DNA from: a virus
Reading direction: 5' to 3' (one strand)
DNA length: 30,931 nucleotides
Virus record (IMG/VR): IMGVR_UViG_3300025319_000074
Coordinates: 1-30,931 of that record
Shown here in pieces: positions 5,910 to 12,970 of this stretch. The position numbers and the translations under genes were made by a program. The notes under the pieces are model-generated. The model did not search any database, was not told where the DNA came from, and worked only from the letters and a program-made list of their open reading frames with translations. Positions within the stretch are counted from its first letter, which is position 1; each line of letters starts with the position of its first letter.

Positions 5910-7886
5910 TTACCTCCAAGAATTCCTCTGACTCGGTCTATTATACCCCCACTCTGTTCTTGTTGCCCCCCCTTGCTCCCCTTGTCCTCCCAAACCCTGT
6001 TTTGCGGCGTCAACAGTTGCCCTGATATGTTCAAGCATTATCCGCTGAACTTCAGGATCAAGCTGTTTGAAAGCGGGAGACTTAATGAATTGACTGAAAT
6101 ACGCTAAATACTCTTTAGTAGGATTTTGAGGTGGCGGAACATTCTCTCCTGCTTGTATTCTTTGAATCGCTTGCATAGCATCCTGATCTCCGCCTGACTG
6201 GCCGATCTTAAGAACCTCGGCCGCGTATTTATCGGGCATAAAGAGAAAGTAAAAAAGTCTAGTCGCAAACTCACGGGGCTTGTCTATGTGCCACTTCTCG
6301 GCAAATGACAAAGGATCAATTCTGCCGCCGATCTTAGCCAACTCTACCGCTTCCTGCCTGTCGGAGAGCTTATCCTGCGGTGCCATAGAACCCGCCTGAA
6401 CGAAAATTTGAACCCCGTCTTCAATTCTATCGGATGAAAAGTTGATAAATGCCCTCTGTCCATCCTCTCCAACGTAACGGCGGATATGTTCCTCTTTCGC
6501 GAAAACCTTATAAAGCTGAGTTATGTGATGGAAAACCTTAGTCGCCCCCGTTTCCATAGACTCAACCAAAGTCGTAGTCCTGCCAAGATCGGAACGTTGT
6601 GACATAACCTCCTGGCCTAATGTCGGAGATTCGGTCTTTTCTCCTCGTAATGGAGCGTGAGTCCCAAAGATATTATCAATCTCAGCTCGGGCGTCAAGTT
6701 TGTCCTGATAAACATAACTCGGAAGAAGTGGGGCCGGAACACGGGCAAAAGCGGTTCGCACATCTCCCTTAACTAAAATGTTTTGTCTTGGATCACCGAC
6801 ATACTTCTCGGCGGCCCCAGCGTCAATCTGCATAGTGTTGAAAATCTTGGCGGCAACCGCCTGATCTGCGTTCTCAACAATCTGACGGCCTCTTTTCTCC
6901 AAAACATCCTGCAAAACGGCAGCCTGTTCGGTTAGGGAAGTGTCATCATATACCCATCGCCCAATTCTCAAGAAATTAAAAAGGACATAGGGTTTCTCAG
7001 GTTTCTCCAGGAAATTGCTCTTGGATGAATCTTCATAGTTATAATAAGGATTGATTCCATAGTCTAAGAGAAGTTCGTTATACTTCCAGCAAACTCCCTC
7101 CCTCTTGATTCCTTTATCGTCTAAGAAGGAAAACCAAATTTCCTTGTAGCCCAACTTGGACCCCATGTTGACTTTTGCGCCCATGCCTTTTCCGACTGTC
7201 TCTATTATTTTATCTTTCTTATCGGGGAACTGATACCCTAATTCTTCAACTGTTTTTGATAAGGACTCGGCAATCAAAGGAACATTGTCTGGGTCTTCGG
7301 CCGATTCGTCTATGATTATCTTATGCGGTCTGATAAAATTAAGAGCGATGTCCCCTGTGTAAGTATCATTCTCCGTAAGCCTCCCTCCGTTAAAATCCCA
7401 TGAAGTCTTAACAACTCCTAAGCGATAACCCATAATTAAGTGCCGCGCGACCATCTGAAGATGCCCTTTAAGTAAATTATCCTTAGCGGTTTGCTGTAAG
7501 ACCTTAGAGTAGTTTGAAGCAAGTTCCCGTGATGCATCTGTATCTTGCGCCTCTATGACTTCGGGAGACGGAAGGCGGGAAACAATATTTGAAGCCAAAG
7601 TCTCAACGGAAACGAATATTCGGTTGTCTTTATAAGGAACTTGATAATCATAGAGGGAGTTAGCTCCTACTTCAAAATTTTGGTTAAGGTATCTCTTCTC
7701 GTTATCTTCGCGAGTTTTTTTAAGATCAAGTTTTTCGTTCCAGAATTTCTCCCCATCTCCAACGCGTCTTCCGATAATCTCAATAATTCTTTCGGGAGTC
7801 AAGGAAAGTGAAAGAGCATCGGCGCGGGATAAAACTTCCTCCCTAAGTTCGGGGTTTGATAAAGTATCGGTTCGGTTTGGTTCCAT
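5910..7886 (-). CDS. Portal protein
   Basis: 658 residues, the size of P22-like portals, located directly after TerL and the Com-like gene and before the MCP. Features: helical N-terminus with WNEKLDLKKTREDNEKRYLNQNF, then VPYKDNRIFVSVETLASNIVSRLPSPEV (a typical portal start: entry region, 'n.i...v...va.l...p'), a central region with long stem helices (VLQDVLEKRGRQIVENADQAV, KLDARAEIDNIFGTHAPLRGE, then TLGQEVMSQRSDLGRTTTLVES) and a Gln/Gly-rich disordered C-terminus (GLGGQGEQGGATR). It forms the dodecameric ring at the capsid vertex through which DNA passes. A leaderless promoter lies exactly 6 nt before the ATG. Confidence 0.88.
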   Translation of the reverse strand: MEPNRTDTLSNPELREEVLSRADALSLSLTPERIIEIIGRRVGDGEKFWNEKLDLKKTREDNEKRYLNQNFEVGANSLYDYQVPYKDNRIFVSVETLASNIVSRLPSPEVIEAQDTDASRELASNYSKVLQQTAKDNLLKGHLQMVARHLIMGYRLGVVKTSWDFNGGRLTENDTYTGDIALNFIRPHKIIIDESAEDPDNVPLIAESLSKTVEELGYQFPDKKDKIIETVGKGMGAKVNMGSKLGYKEIWFSFLDDKGIKREGVCWKYNELLLDYGINPYYNYEDSSKSNFLEKPEKPYVLFNFLRIGRWVYDDTSLTEQAAVLQDVLEKRGRQIVENADQAVAAKIFNTMQIDAGAAEKYVGDPRQNILVKGDVRTAFARVPAPLLPSYVYQDKLDARAEIDNIFGTHAPLRGEKTESPTLGQEVMSQRSDLGRTTTLVESMETGATKVFHHITQLYKVFAKEEHIRRYVGEDGQRAFINFSSDRIEDGVQIFVQAGSMAPQDKLSDRQEAVELAKIGGRIDPLSFAEKWHIDKPREFATRLFYFLFMPDKYAAEVLKIGQSGGDQDAMQAIQRIQAGENVPPPQNPTKEYLAYFSQFIKSPAFKQLDPEVQRIMLEHIRATVDAAKQGLGGQGEQGGATRTEWGYNRPSQRNSWR

Positions 7887-7892
7887 GTATTG

Positions 7893-7901
7893 ATTATATC
7901 A
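7893..7901 (-). promoter_or_regulatory. Extended -10 promoter TGATATAAT of the portal gene
   Basis: TGATATAAT, 6 nt, ATG at 7886. It lies 9 nt after the stop of the upstream gene. At the -35 distance the sequence is TTCTTT, so recognition would depend on the extended -10. Confidence 0.7.
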
Positions 7902-7910
7902 CGAATAAAA

Positions 7911-8165
7911 TTACCAAAGAAAGCGATATTTTATACGGCAACGGGTACAAAGAACTTCAAGTGAAGATTTATTTTTAGGAGTTTCCCCCGTATCTATAAC
8001 AGCAACTACCTCTGATTCATACTGACATAATAATTTTGAACAATTAAAACATCTAAAGTTTCTTTTAGTACCCGTCGCAAAGTTAGCTAAAAAAACAGTA
8101 ATAAACCTTTCTTCCTCCGTATAGATAGGTTCCAAATCGTCATTTTGATTGTCGTAAAATTTCAT
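7911..8165 (-). CDS. Com-like zinc-ribbon protein
   Basis: 84 residues from the ATG at 8165, which overlaps the TerL stop (ATGA); an in-frame TTG at 8177 is a less likely start. The C-terminal half has FRCFNCSKLL followed about 35 residues later by LEVLCTRCRIKYRFL. This is the pattern of Mu Com-type zinc proteins (RC..C.klL ... leikCprC...n), which in Mu bind mRNA to activate translation of a DNA-modification gene. Here it sits between TerL and portal, a common place for Com-like proteins in other phages. The N-terminal 35 residues are acidic and unassigned. Confidence 0.7.
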   Translation of the reverse strand: MKFYDNQNDDLEPIYTEEERFITVFLANFATGTKRNFRCFNCSKLLCQYESEVVAVIDTGETPKNKSSLEVLCTRCRIKYRFLW

Positions 8166-9766
8166 AGCGATTTCCAACCACGCTTATTTCTCGCGCGTTC
8201 TAAAACCTCTTCTATATTAAGAGCGGGAACAGTCCCGTCCTGAGATACAAAAGCGCTTCCCTTATGCCCTCCAGGGGGAGCCGGAGTCGCAATCCGCCCT
8301 TGACCTATGGTCTGTTCCAAAGCTATACGCCAATAAACCATAGCGTGCGCAAAATGGTCTGGCCGTCCTTCTATAGTTTCCCATACAGGTTTCTTAATTC
8401 CTTCAGAAGTATCCTTGATAATGCGGTATACATTCTTCCAATGGGTAATATAATCCTCAAGGGCGTTCTCTGTAAGGTTAAATACAACATCTTTGGAGTT
8501 AATCTCTGAAACAACCGAATCAATAATTTTGGTACGATCCGACTTGACAACCATTCCGTCCCAACGGATGACATCAAGGGTCTTCTTGTCCGACTGGTAA
8601 TAATGGATAAAAACTCGTCCAGGATATTTACTTGCCAACTTCTGTGGGGTGTTTGGGTAAGGGTTCGCATCAATTACCATTATAGCACCGAAGTGGTTTC
8701 TCAAGCGTTCAATCTCCTCCCAATCTTCGGTTGATCCGATCTGGAAGATTCCGTAGCGGTTTCCTATAACGTAGTGTTTAACAACCCCATTATCAACTCC
8801 TATGGCAACGTTTGTACGAGGATTATACCCTGGGGAAAGACATTTAATTATCGCCTCCCGTGTCACAGAAGTATCCTTGGAAACAAAAGGAAGTCCTAAA
8901 ACAAAATTATGAAAAATATCCTGATCTCCCTGTGATTTTTCTATGATCTGCTCGGCCGAAATCCATGGGACAAACATCTGGGAAATCCAGTAACCTGAGG
9001 TATCAGACTTCGTTTTATAAACCCAACGGCCGTTTTTAAGATCGGTCTTAGTCAAGGGTTCGTGGCATTTGGCGCAAATTCTGATTTTACGGTCAAAGTC
9101 TATGTTATCGGGAAAAGAAAGATACCAATCGTAAGAACAGTACCTACATTTGACAAACCAATGCTTCTGGTCGGATTTTACCCACAGGGCATCAACTCCG
9201 TATCCAGGGATTGAGGGGTTTGAAAAAGCCCACTCCCAGCCAAGTTCGGGCCGTTCACGTTTTGCGTCGTCTAATCTTGACCTGTAAGTTTTTAAGACCT
9301 GCTGGTTAGACCGGTCATACTCGTCGTTTATAAGAATATGCGCGGAAATAGAAATCGCCTCAGTCTGCTCAAAAGAACCCCTATAATAGATATATCTATC
9401 CCCGACCTGCTTTAGAGCAACTGAATCCACCCCGATCATATCCCTAAGAACTTTATTTCTTGCAATCAGGGGATCAACTTTCGGAACTACGAAGTCTTTA
9501 GACATATTGCGTGACGGAAAAGTATGGATGATATTCGCTCCGGCAAACCTTGCGAGATGAAAGGAACGAAGAATCGCCATTGTAGAATACCCAATCTGCG
9601 CGCACTTTAAGATAACTTGTTTTGGAGTATTATCAAGATAAGGATCAATCATAAATGAATGATCCTTGAACTCAAAAGGAGAGCCGTTTTCGTTGACGAG
9701 GTTGTTTGACAAAATAAAACTTATGCAATTAAAGGAAGCGGCTTGAACGAGATCTAGTTGATTCAC
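8162..9766 (-). CDS. terL: Terminase large subunit, lambda gpA-type
   Basis: 534 residues. The N-terminal ATPase shows the gpA-family P-loop variant KCAQIGYST (54-62) and a Walker B ILINDEYD with D148/E149, followed by the coupling segment FSNPSIPGYGVDALW and a zinc-ribbon insertion (C207/C210 and C231/C234). The C-terminal RNase-H-like nuclease begins around VAIGVDNG (D is a likely metal ligand) with MVIDANP later. It packages DNA into the prohead through the portal. The start is GTG at 9766, overlapping the stop of the HNH gene (GTGA). HNH-TerL-portal order is typical of cos-type packaging modules. Confidence 0.92.
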   Translation of the reverse strand: MNQLDLVQAASFNCISFILSNNLVNENGSPFEFKDHSFMIDPYLDNTPKQVILKCAQIGYSTMAILRSFHLARFAGANIIHTFPSRNMSKDFVVPKVDPLIARNKVLRDMIGVDSVALKQVGDRYIYYRGSFEQTEAISISAHILINDEYDRSNQQVLKTYRSRLDDAKRERPELGWEWAFSNPSIPGYGVDALWVKSDQKHWFVKCRYCSYDWYLSFPDNIDFDRKIRICAKCHEPLTKTDLKNGRWVYKTKSDTSGYWISQMFVPWISAEQIIEKSQGDQDIFHNFVLGLPFVSKDTSVTREAIIKCLSPGYNPRTNVAIGVDNGVVKHYVIGNRYGIFQIGSTEDWEEIERLRNHFGAIMVIDANPYPNTPQKLASKYPGRVFIHYYQSDKKTLDVIRWDGMVVKSDRTKIIDSVVSEINSKDVVFNLTENALEDYITHWKNVYRIIKDTSEGIKKPVWETIEGRPDHFAHAMVYWRIALEQTIGQGRIATPAPPGGHKGSAFVSQDGTVPALNIEEVLERARNKRGWKSL

Positions 9767-10035
9767 TCATAAAGTATACCACGAAGTTTATTAAAAGAGG
9801 CTCGGGTTAATTCCCTATCGTATTCTATTTTATCGTGACAGGGATTACAGGCAAGGATTGTCCCCTTAAAGGTATGCTCGCATCGGGGATCTGATCTCTT
9901 ATAACGATGGGCAAAACCCAGGGCGTTATCAAACCAGCAACCGGGAAAGCGAAGTTCGCATGTCGTGATTCCACGTTTCTCGTACTCAATCTTTAGCTTT
10001 CGCCTTTGCTTTGTCCAAATCTCTACCTTTCCCAT
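9763..10035 (-). CDS. HNH endonuclease beside terminase
   Basis: 90 residues. C26 and C32 (TTCELRFPGC), then GFAHRYKRSD with the catalytic-type His, then TILACNPCHDKIEYD with CxxCH: the HNH order with structural zinc Cys pairs and the final H. In many phages a small HNH protein encoded next to TerL works with it in cos cleavage. The gene overlaps TerL by 4 nt and the upstream 68-residue gene by 50 nt in another frame; a GGAG lies about 10 nt before the ATG. Confidence 0.82.
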   Translation of the reverse strand: MGKVEIWTKQRRKLKIEYEKRGITTCELRFPGCWFDNALGFAHRYKRSDPRCEHTFKGTILACNPCHDKIEYDRELTRASFNKLRGILYE

Positions 10036-10192
10036 GTAAAATTAACTCCATATCCCCCATTGTAAACATAACTTCGTTAGAAAATCCATGATTAACAATC
10101 GCCTGCTGATGTTTCAATAAGTAATTAAACACCCCCGCTTTTGCTTCTTCTTTGGTTTTAAAACCATTATATAAATAGTTAGGCTTCCACAT
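9986..10192 (-). CDS. Small protein, unknown function
   Basis: 68 residues, MWKPNYLYNGFKTKEEAKAGVFNYLLKHQ..., ending in an Ala/Lys repeat (DKAKAKAKD). It overlaps the HNH gene by 50 nt and the upstream zinc gene by 14 nt, an unusually deep overlap here, but the aromatic-rich N-terminus and operon position support a real gene. A Lys/Ala C-terminal helix suggests nucleic-acid contact. No family recognised. Confidence 0.6.
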   Translation of the reverse strand: MWKPNYLYNGFKTKEEAKAGVFNYLLKHQQAIVNHGFSNEVMFTMGDMELILHGKGRDLDKAKAKAKD

Positions 10193-10337
10193 CTTTAACG
10201 GAATAAAATTCCTTCACCTTCCTCCCGCATTTTTCGCATACTTTAATCTCCCACGTCTCATAATAATCATCAAGCGAAACACCTCCGCCTTCTTTGTTAA
10301 ACTGGTGCATTTGAGTACCATCATTAGGACAAATCAT
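10179..10337 (-). CDS. Small zinc-binding protein
   Basis: 52 residues, MICPNDGTQMHQFNKEGGG... with VCEKCGRKVKEF near the end. C3 and the later CxxC, perhaps with His11, could form a treble-clef or ribbon-type zinc site. It starts in an ATGA overlap with the upstream zinc-ribbon frame and has AAGGA close to the ATG. Function unknown. Confidence 0.65.
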   Translation of the reverse strand: MICPNDGTQMHQFNKEGGGVSLDDYYETWEIKVCEKCGRKVKEFYSVKDVEA

Positions 10338-10510
10338 AATTCCTTAACCTCCACCCCTTCTCGCTTCGCCCCGTCTATACAAGTTTGACAGATGTTTAGT
10401 TCTTTAATTTGTTCCCCCAAATCCGTATCGTAAATTGTCAGTTGATATTTACCGATAGCCGCCCTACGGTTACAATACTCACAACGGATATTTCTTTTAG
10501 AAGAACTAAG
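10334..10510 (-). CDS. Zinc-ribbon reading frame without a visible start
   Basis: An open frame of 58 codons, ending in TGA that overlaps the next ATG. It reads ...RNIRCEYCNRRAAIGKYQ...ELNICQTCIDGAKREGV: two CxxC pairs 28 residues apart, clearly protein-like. The frame is closed by a TGA at 10511-10513, and no ATG, GTG or TTG occurs before the second half of the protein. Either it starts at a rare codon (ATC or CTG), or its 5' end was lost where the anomalous non-coding stretch begins, or there is a sequence error. The Cys pairs suggest an Mu Com or phage zinc-ribbon relative. Confidence 0.5.
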   Translation of the reverse strand, partial: LSSSKRNIRCEYCNRRAAIGKYQLTIYDTDLGEQIKELNICQTCIDGAKREGVEVKEL

Positions 10511-11160
10511 TCAAGGGGTGATTGCCAATTTCCCAAAAAAAAATTAAAAAAGGAAAAGGGACTGTACGGAAAAGGTACGGGAGGGCGGGGGAGAGTACCT
10601 GCCGGCCAGATGAGACTCTTTCAGGGGTATACCCCCCCTTCTCCAACAACGAGCACACAAATAACAAACAACACTATATATAGATACCTACGCACAGAGA
10701 AGCATATATCACCTAAAACTAGCCCCTTACAATGCGATTTAAGCCCTCTTGATTAGGGGTAAGCACATAGTATACCTTATAGTACGAACCGCACTAAGCG
10801 TGAGAAACGTAGAAAGAGTGATACAGTAACGAACAGCTACAGCAAGGTCCCATGCGTGAAGTAAGGAATAACACCATAAAGAGCAAAAAGAGAGGGAAAA
10901 GAGGCCTATAACAACAGAAGCAAGGGGAGTGAGGCTGTACCATGTCGCACAAGATAGGTAGTACGACATGAGCCGTTTGGAGCGTTAAATCAGGCTGAAC
11001 TGACGGAATTAAAAGTGCGAAAAAGGGGAATTTTAAGAAATCGTCCCCCGCACACTATAATTCCTACCCTAACATACTAATCCTGCAAGATGATAATGCA
11101 TTGCAATGGGATACAACGATTAAGAAGAAGAACAAAGAAGCCCGCTTTTTTAACCCCTCG
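10511..11160 (-). other. Gene-free stretch with reversed strand composition
   Basis: About 650 nt without a convincing gene in either orientation, between the TerS-side and TerL-side genes. Flanking genes make the plus strand pyrimidine-rich; here, especially 10760-11040, the plus strand is purine-rich. Contents: a 9-A and 6-A run near 10535-10551; a perfect palindrome GGGGTATACCCC (10624-10635); a hairpin with arms CATGTCG (10941-10947) and CGACATG (10964-10970) extended by GGCT/AGCC across a 4-nt bulge; and a palindrome CATTGCAATG (11099-11108). Candidates are a long structured RNA (possibly on the plus strand), a cos/pac site or a replication origin. Strand is given as minus only because of neighbouring genes. 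Confidence 0.5.
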
Positions 11161-11161
11161 T

Positions 11162-11190
11162 CTTTGTCCCCTGAGCAGAAAGGGACAAAG
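11162..11190 (-). other. 9-bp hairpin after the 59-residue gene
   Basis: Perfect stem CTTTGTCCC / GGGACAAAG with an 11-nt loop, beginning 7 nt after the stop codon at 11198. No U-tract follows on either strand, so it is not a canonical terminator. It may protect the 3' end or mark the border of the gene-free stretch. Confidence 0.55.
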
Positions 11191-11197
11191 TCAGAGA

Positions 11198-11377
11198 TCA
11201 AACACGAACAACAGGACCAGCGACCCGATCAGTCTTAAATCCCCGGCGGGCAAGCTCATTAATAACAGCCCAATAATGAACTTGGGCAGATTCAATATTC
11301 TTAACATAAACGAGATCATATAAATCACGAAGATAAGAGATTAAACCTTCATACGACCATAAATGAAAGTCTGGCAT
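11198..11377 (-). CDS. Small protein with strong ribosome site
   Basis: 59 residues, MPDFHLWSYEGLISYLRDLYDLVYVKNIESAQVHYWAVINELARRGFKTD..., helical and aromatic-rich. No family recognised. The start is well supported by GGAGGTGAT 5 nt before the ATG, one of the best Shine-Dalgarno sites in the window. It follows the 78-residue gene at 11448 and probably shares its promoter. Confidence 0.75.
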   Translation of the reverse strand: MPDFHLWSYEGLISYLRDLYDLVYVKNIESAQVHYWAVINELARRGFKTDRVAGPVVRV

Positions 11378-11447
11378 AGAATATCACCTCCCTTAGCGTC
11401 TCATTCTTGCCTTGCGCTTTTGCGACAAAGCAGGATCAAAAACTAAA

Positions 11448-11684
11448 TTAAAAACTAGCAACTAAATTACAAAGAAGCAAGGCAACGTCATCTTCAGTTT
11501 TTAAATCTTCCCACGATTCAAAATGGGAAATTCGCTCAACAGTCCAATCCCCACCGATAGTACCATAACCAAGATAACCATCCTCAGCTAACGCGCAATA
11601 TTTACCAGAATAAACACCGATAGGACCATGGGGCCATTCGGACGCGCCGGAAGCAAAACCCTCTTCTATTTTAAGTAAGCTCAT
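11448..11684 (-). CDS. Small protein, unknown function
   Basis: 78 residues, MSLLKIEEGFASGASEWPHGPIGVYSGKYCALAEDGYLGYGTIGGDWTVERI..., Gly/Tyr/Trp-rich and probably a compact beta fold. No family recognised. GGGGGTG lies 4 nt before the ATG, the same ribosome site as at 19617. It is the first gene after the promoter at 11718-11747, which closely resembles the promoter of the nuclease/chaperonin operon, so it is probably expressed at the same stage. Confidence 0.7.
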   Translation of the reverse strand: MSLLKIEEGFASGASEWPHGPIGVYSGKYCALAEDGYLGYGTIGGDWTVERISHFESWEDLKTEDDVALLLCNLVASF

Positions 11685-11717
11685 AATTCACCCCCTTTCA
11701 AAATAACGAACATACCA

Positions 11718-11747
11718 TATATAACCACAAGCATTAGGGAATGTCAA
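11718..11747 (-). promoter_or_regulatory. Sigma70-type promoter with shared upstream element
   Basis: TTGACA (11742-11747) with a -10 of TATATA at an 18-nt spacer or TTATAT at 17. Just upstream is AAAATACTATA, and just downstream of the -35 is TTCCCTAA. Both blocks recur at the promoter at 20820-20848, so this looks like a regulated promoter class. Drives 11448-11684 and 11198-11377. Confidence 0.65.
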
Positions 11748-11871
11748 GTCATATAGTATTTTGCTCATTTGAGGCTAACACAAGGCTACCTAATAAAATG
11801 AGGCTGATTTAGACACACAACGTTGCAATTTGAGAGGCATTGGATTAAGAAGTGAGGATAGTAAGCCTAGA

Positions 11872-11958
11872 TTAAAATAATATCCAGACAAGGAAGAAAA
11901 ATAGAGCCACAACTCCTAAGATGACAAAAACAACGAAAAGCAAATCCTCAAAGCGCAT
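11872..11958 (-). CDS. 28-residue single-span membrane peptide
   Basis: MRFEDLLFVVFVILGVVALF continues with FFLVWILF: a short charged start followed by one hydrophobic span to the C-terminus. It overlaps the upstream zinc protein by 11 nt, and AAGGAAGAG precedes the ATG. Two other peptides of this size and type occur in the window (15293-15382 and 24142-24237). Function unknown; small phage membrane peptides can be holin regulators or exclusion proteins. Confidence 0.6.
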   Translation of the reverse strand: MRFEDLLFVVFVILGVVALFFFLVWILF

Positions 11959-12100
11959 ACTCTTCCTTCCCAATCAACTTAGACATAACCGTACCACATA
12001 TCTCACAAGTAGCACGCAAGGACCGACGCCGACCGTCACGGATTAATTTAATAGTATGATTCCGCCCTTCGCGTTTAGTTTTACAATGCATACAATACAT
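11948..12100 (-). CDS. DUF5679-like zinc-ribbon protein
   Basis: 50 residues. MYCMHCKTKREGRNHTIKLIRDGRRRSLRA then TCEICGTVMSKLIG: two CxxC pairs flanking a basic beta hairpin. This closely fits the DUF5679 pattern as I remember it (YC..C......t..ngr.a..g.C..Cgt...r). It probably binds nucleic acid. The ATG directly abuts the U-tract of the upstream structured RNA, leaving no 5' ribosome site, so expression must depend on readthrough or on an unusual initiation mode. Confidence 0.72.
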   Translation of the reverse strand: MYCMHCKTKREGRNHTIKLIRDGRRRSLRATCEICGTVMSKLIGKEEYAL

Positions 12101-12197
12101 AAAAAACTCAGGCTACGACAGGGTAATCCCAACATGAAGGCATGTCCAAAAGGAGGCGAATCATATGGGAAGAAGGACTCCAATGCCATAGCCTGAG
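12101..12197 (-). ncRNA. Structured RNA closed by a 9-bp helix and ending in U6
   Basis: On the minus strand CTCAGGCTA (12197-12189) pairs perfectly with TAGCCTGAG (12115-12107), followed by six T residues. Between the arms are ACATG-CCTT-CATGT and GGG-ATTA-CCC hairpins and a possible GGCAT/ATGCC helix that would compete with the first. The layout is that of a small RNA with a built-in terminator or a terminator-type leader of the next gene. No known family was recognised. Confidence 0.6.
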
Positions 12198-12202
12198 ATC
12201 AA

Positions 12203-12676
12203 TCATAATTGTTTTAAAAACTCTCTAAAATGACTATTGAAGTCATTCCTGGTTTTTTCGTCTACGCTGAAGAAATTAAACTGCTGAAGTTTAGCTCCGG
12301 GCGCAAGATCGCCATGAGTCCACCCGAAAAACTCGGCGAAGCGATCAGCGTAAACCTTCCGAGCCATGTAATCAGGCGCTTCAATCGCATTTTTACCATA
12401 TAATTTAGTAGCCTCAAGTCCATCAAGATAAGTGAGAGCCACCTTATCAGGCAAGGACACATTCCATCGTTTCTTTGCCACCTTAGAGAGGGTTTTAAGA
12501 TACAATCCGACACCTTGGGCTTTGAAGAAATTCTCTTGAGGATTAATAACCGTCTTAGGTTTATATCCAGCATCGCGCAAAGCTGGCGCGGCGGCATTAT
12601 ACTTACCAGACAAAATATTATCCACGCCACGTTTCTGCATAGGCGTCGGGCCATAAACTACTCTACCTTTTGGCAC
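12203..12676 (-). CDS. Probable terminase small subunit
   Basis: 157 residues with a GTG start; GGAGG lies 6 nt upstream. The N-terminus (TPMQKRGVDNILSGKYNAAAPALRDAGY) is a helix-turn-helix of the type found in small terminases; the middle (YLDGLEATKLYGKNAIEAPDYMARKVYADRFAEFFGW) matches the oligomerisation region seen in TerS families (GLeA.k.......pDy..R..a.d...k..G). TerS recognises the packaging site and recruits TerL. It is unusual that TerL lies about 2.4 kb further on, past a gene-free stretch and several small genes. Confidence 0.65.
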   Translation of the reverse strand: MPKGRVVYGPTPMQKRGVDNILSGKYNAAAPALRDAGYKPKTVINPQENFFKAQGVGLYLKTLSKVAKKRWNVSLPDKVALTYLDGLEATKLYGKNAIEAPDYMARKVYADRFAEFFGWTHGDLAPGAKLQQFNFFSVDEKTRNDFNSHFREFLKQL

Positions 12677-12688
12677 AATTTACCTCCA

Positions 12689-12970
12689 TTATATTTTAAG
12701 ATCGTCTGGTATTTCCGTAGTCATAGGTTCAATTCGGACAGGACTAGATATATTACGATCAATTATTCGCTGTTTCTTCTCAACTTGAGGTCTATTTCTT
12801 TGTATTCCTTCCCAGCCCCCCAGGGCCTTAATTACAGTCGGCCGATTGACGCCCAAGCGTTTTGCGATAGTACGGATTGAGGGTTTCCTGTCTTGCGATG
12901 CGCCTTCCATCCATTCCCTGATGCCTTGAATTTCAAAATCGGTTAGTTTTCGTTTAAAATTATTATTCAT
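12689..12970 (-). CDS. Helix-turn-helix DNA-binding protein
   Basis: 93 residues. LTDFEIQGIREWMEGASQ, then SIRTIAKRLGVNRPTVIKAL at about 31-50: a clear helix-turn-helix of the resolvase/homeodomain-like or MerR-like type (turn at LGV, recognition helix NRPTVIKAL). The C-terminus is Pro/Arg-rich and probably flexible. It ends 12 nt before TerS and may be a transcription regulator of the packaging genes or part of the DNA-recognition complex. It starts in an ATGA overlap with the upstream gene. Confidence 0.72.
   Translation of the reverse strand: MNNNFKRKLTDFEIQGIREWMEGASQDRKPSIRTIAKRLGVNRPTVIKALGGWEGIQRNRPQVEKKQRIIDRNISSPVRIEPMTTEIPDDLKI

Noticed and set aside
5905-5919. TTG start at 5919 for the small gene after the portal
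   Set aside because: The ATG at 5904 has GGAGG at 8 nt; the TTG lies in front of that site.
10624-10635. Perfect palindrome GGGGTATACCCC as an operator
   Set aside because: No promoter or gene start nearby and no second copy; reported only as content of the gene-free stretch.
10739-10969. Open frame for a 76-residue hydrophobic protein on the minus strand
   Set aside because: No ribosome site or promoter, no protein-like pattern beyond the T-rich strand making hydrophobic codons; lies in the gene-free stretch and ends at the hairpin.
10511-11160. tRNA, tmRNA or rRNA genes in the gene-free stretches
   Set aside because: No T-arm/anticodon layout or conserved rRNA motif was found by eye on either strand; a covariance-model scan would be decisive.
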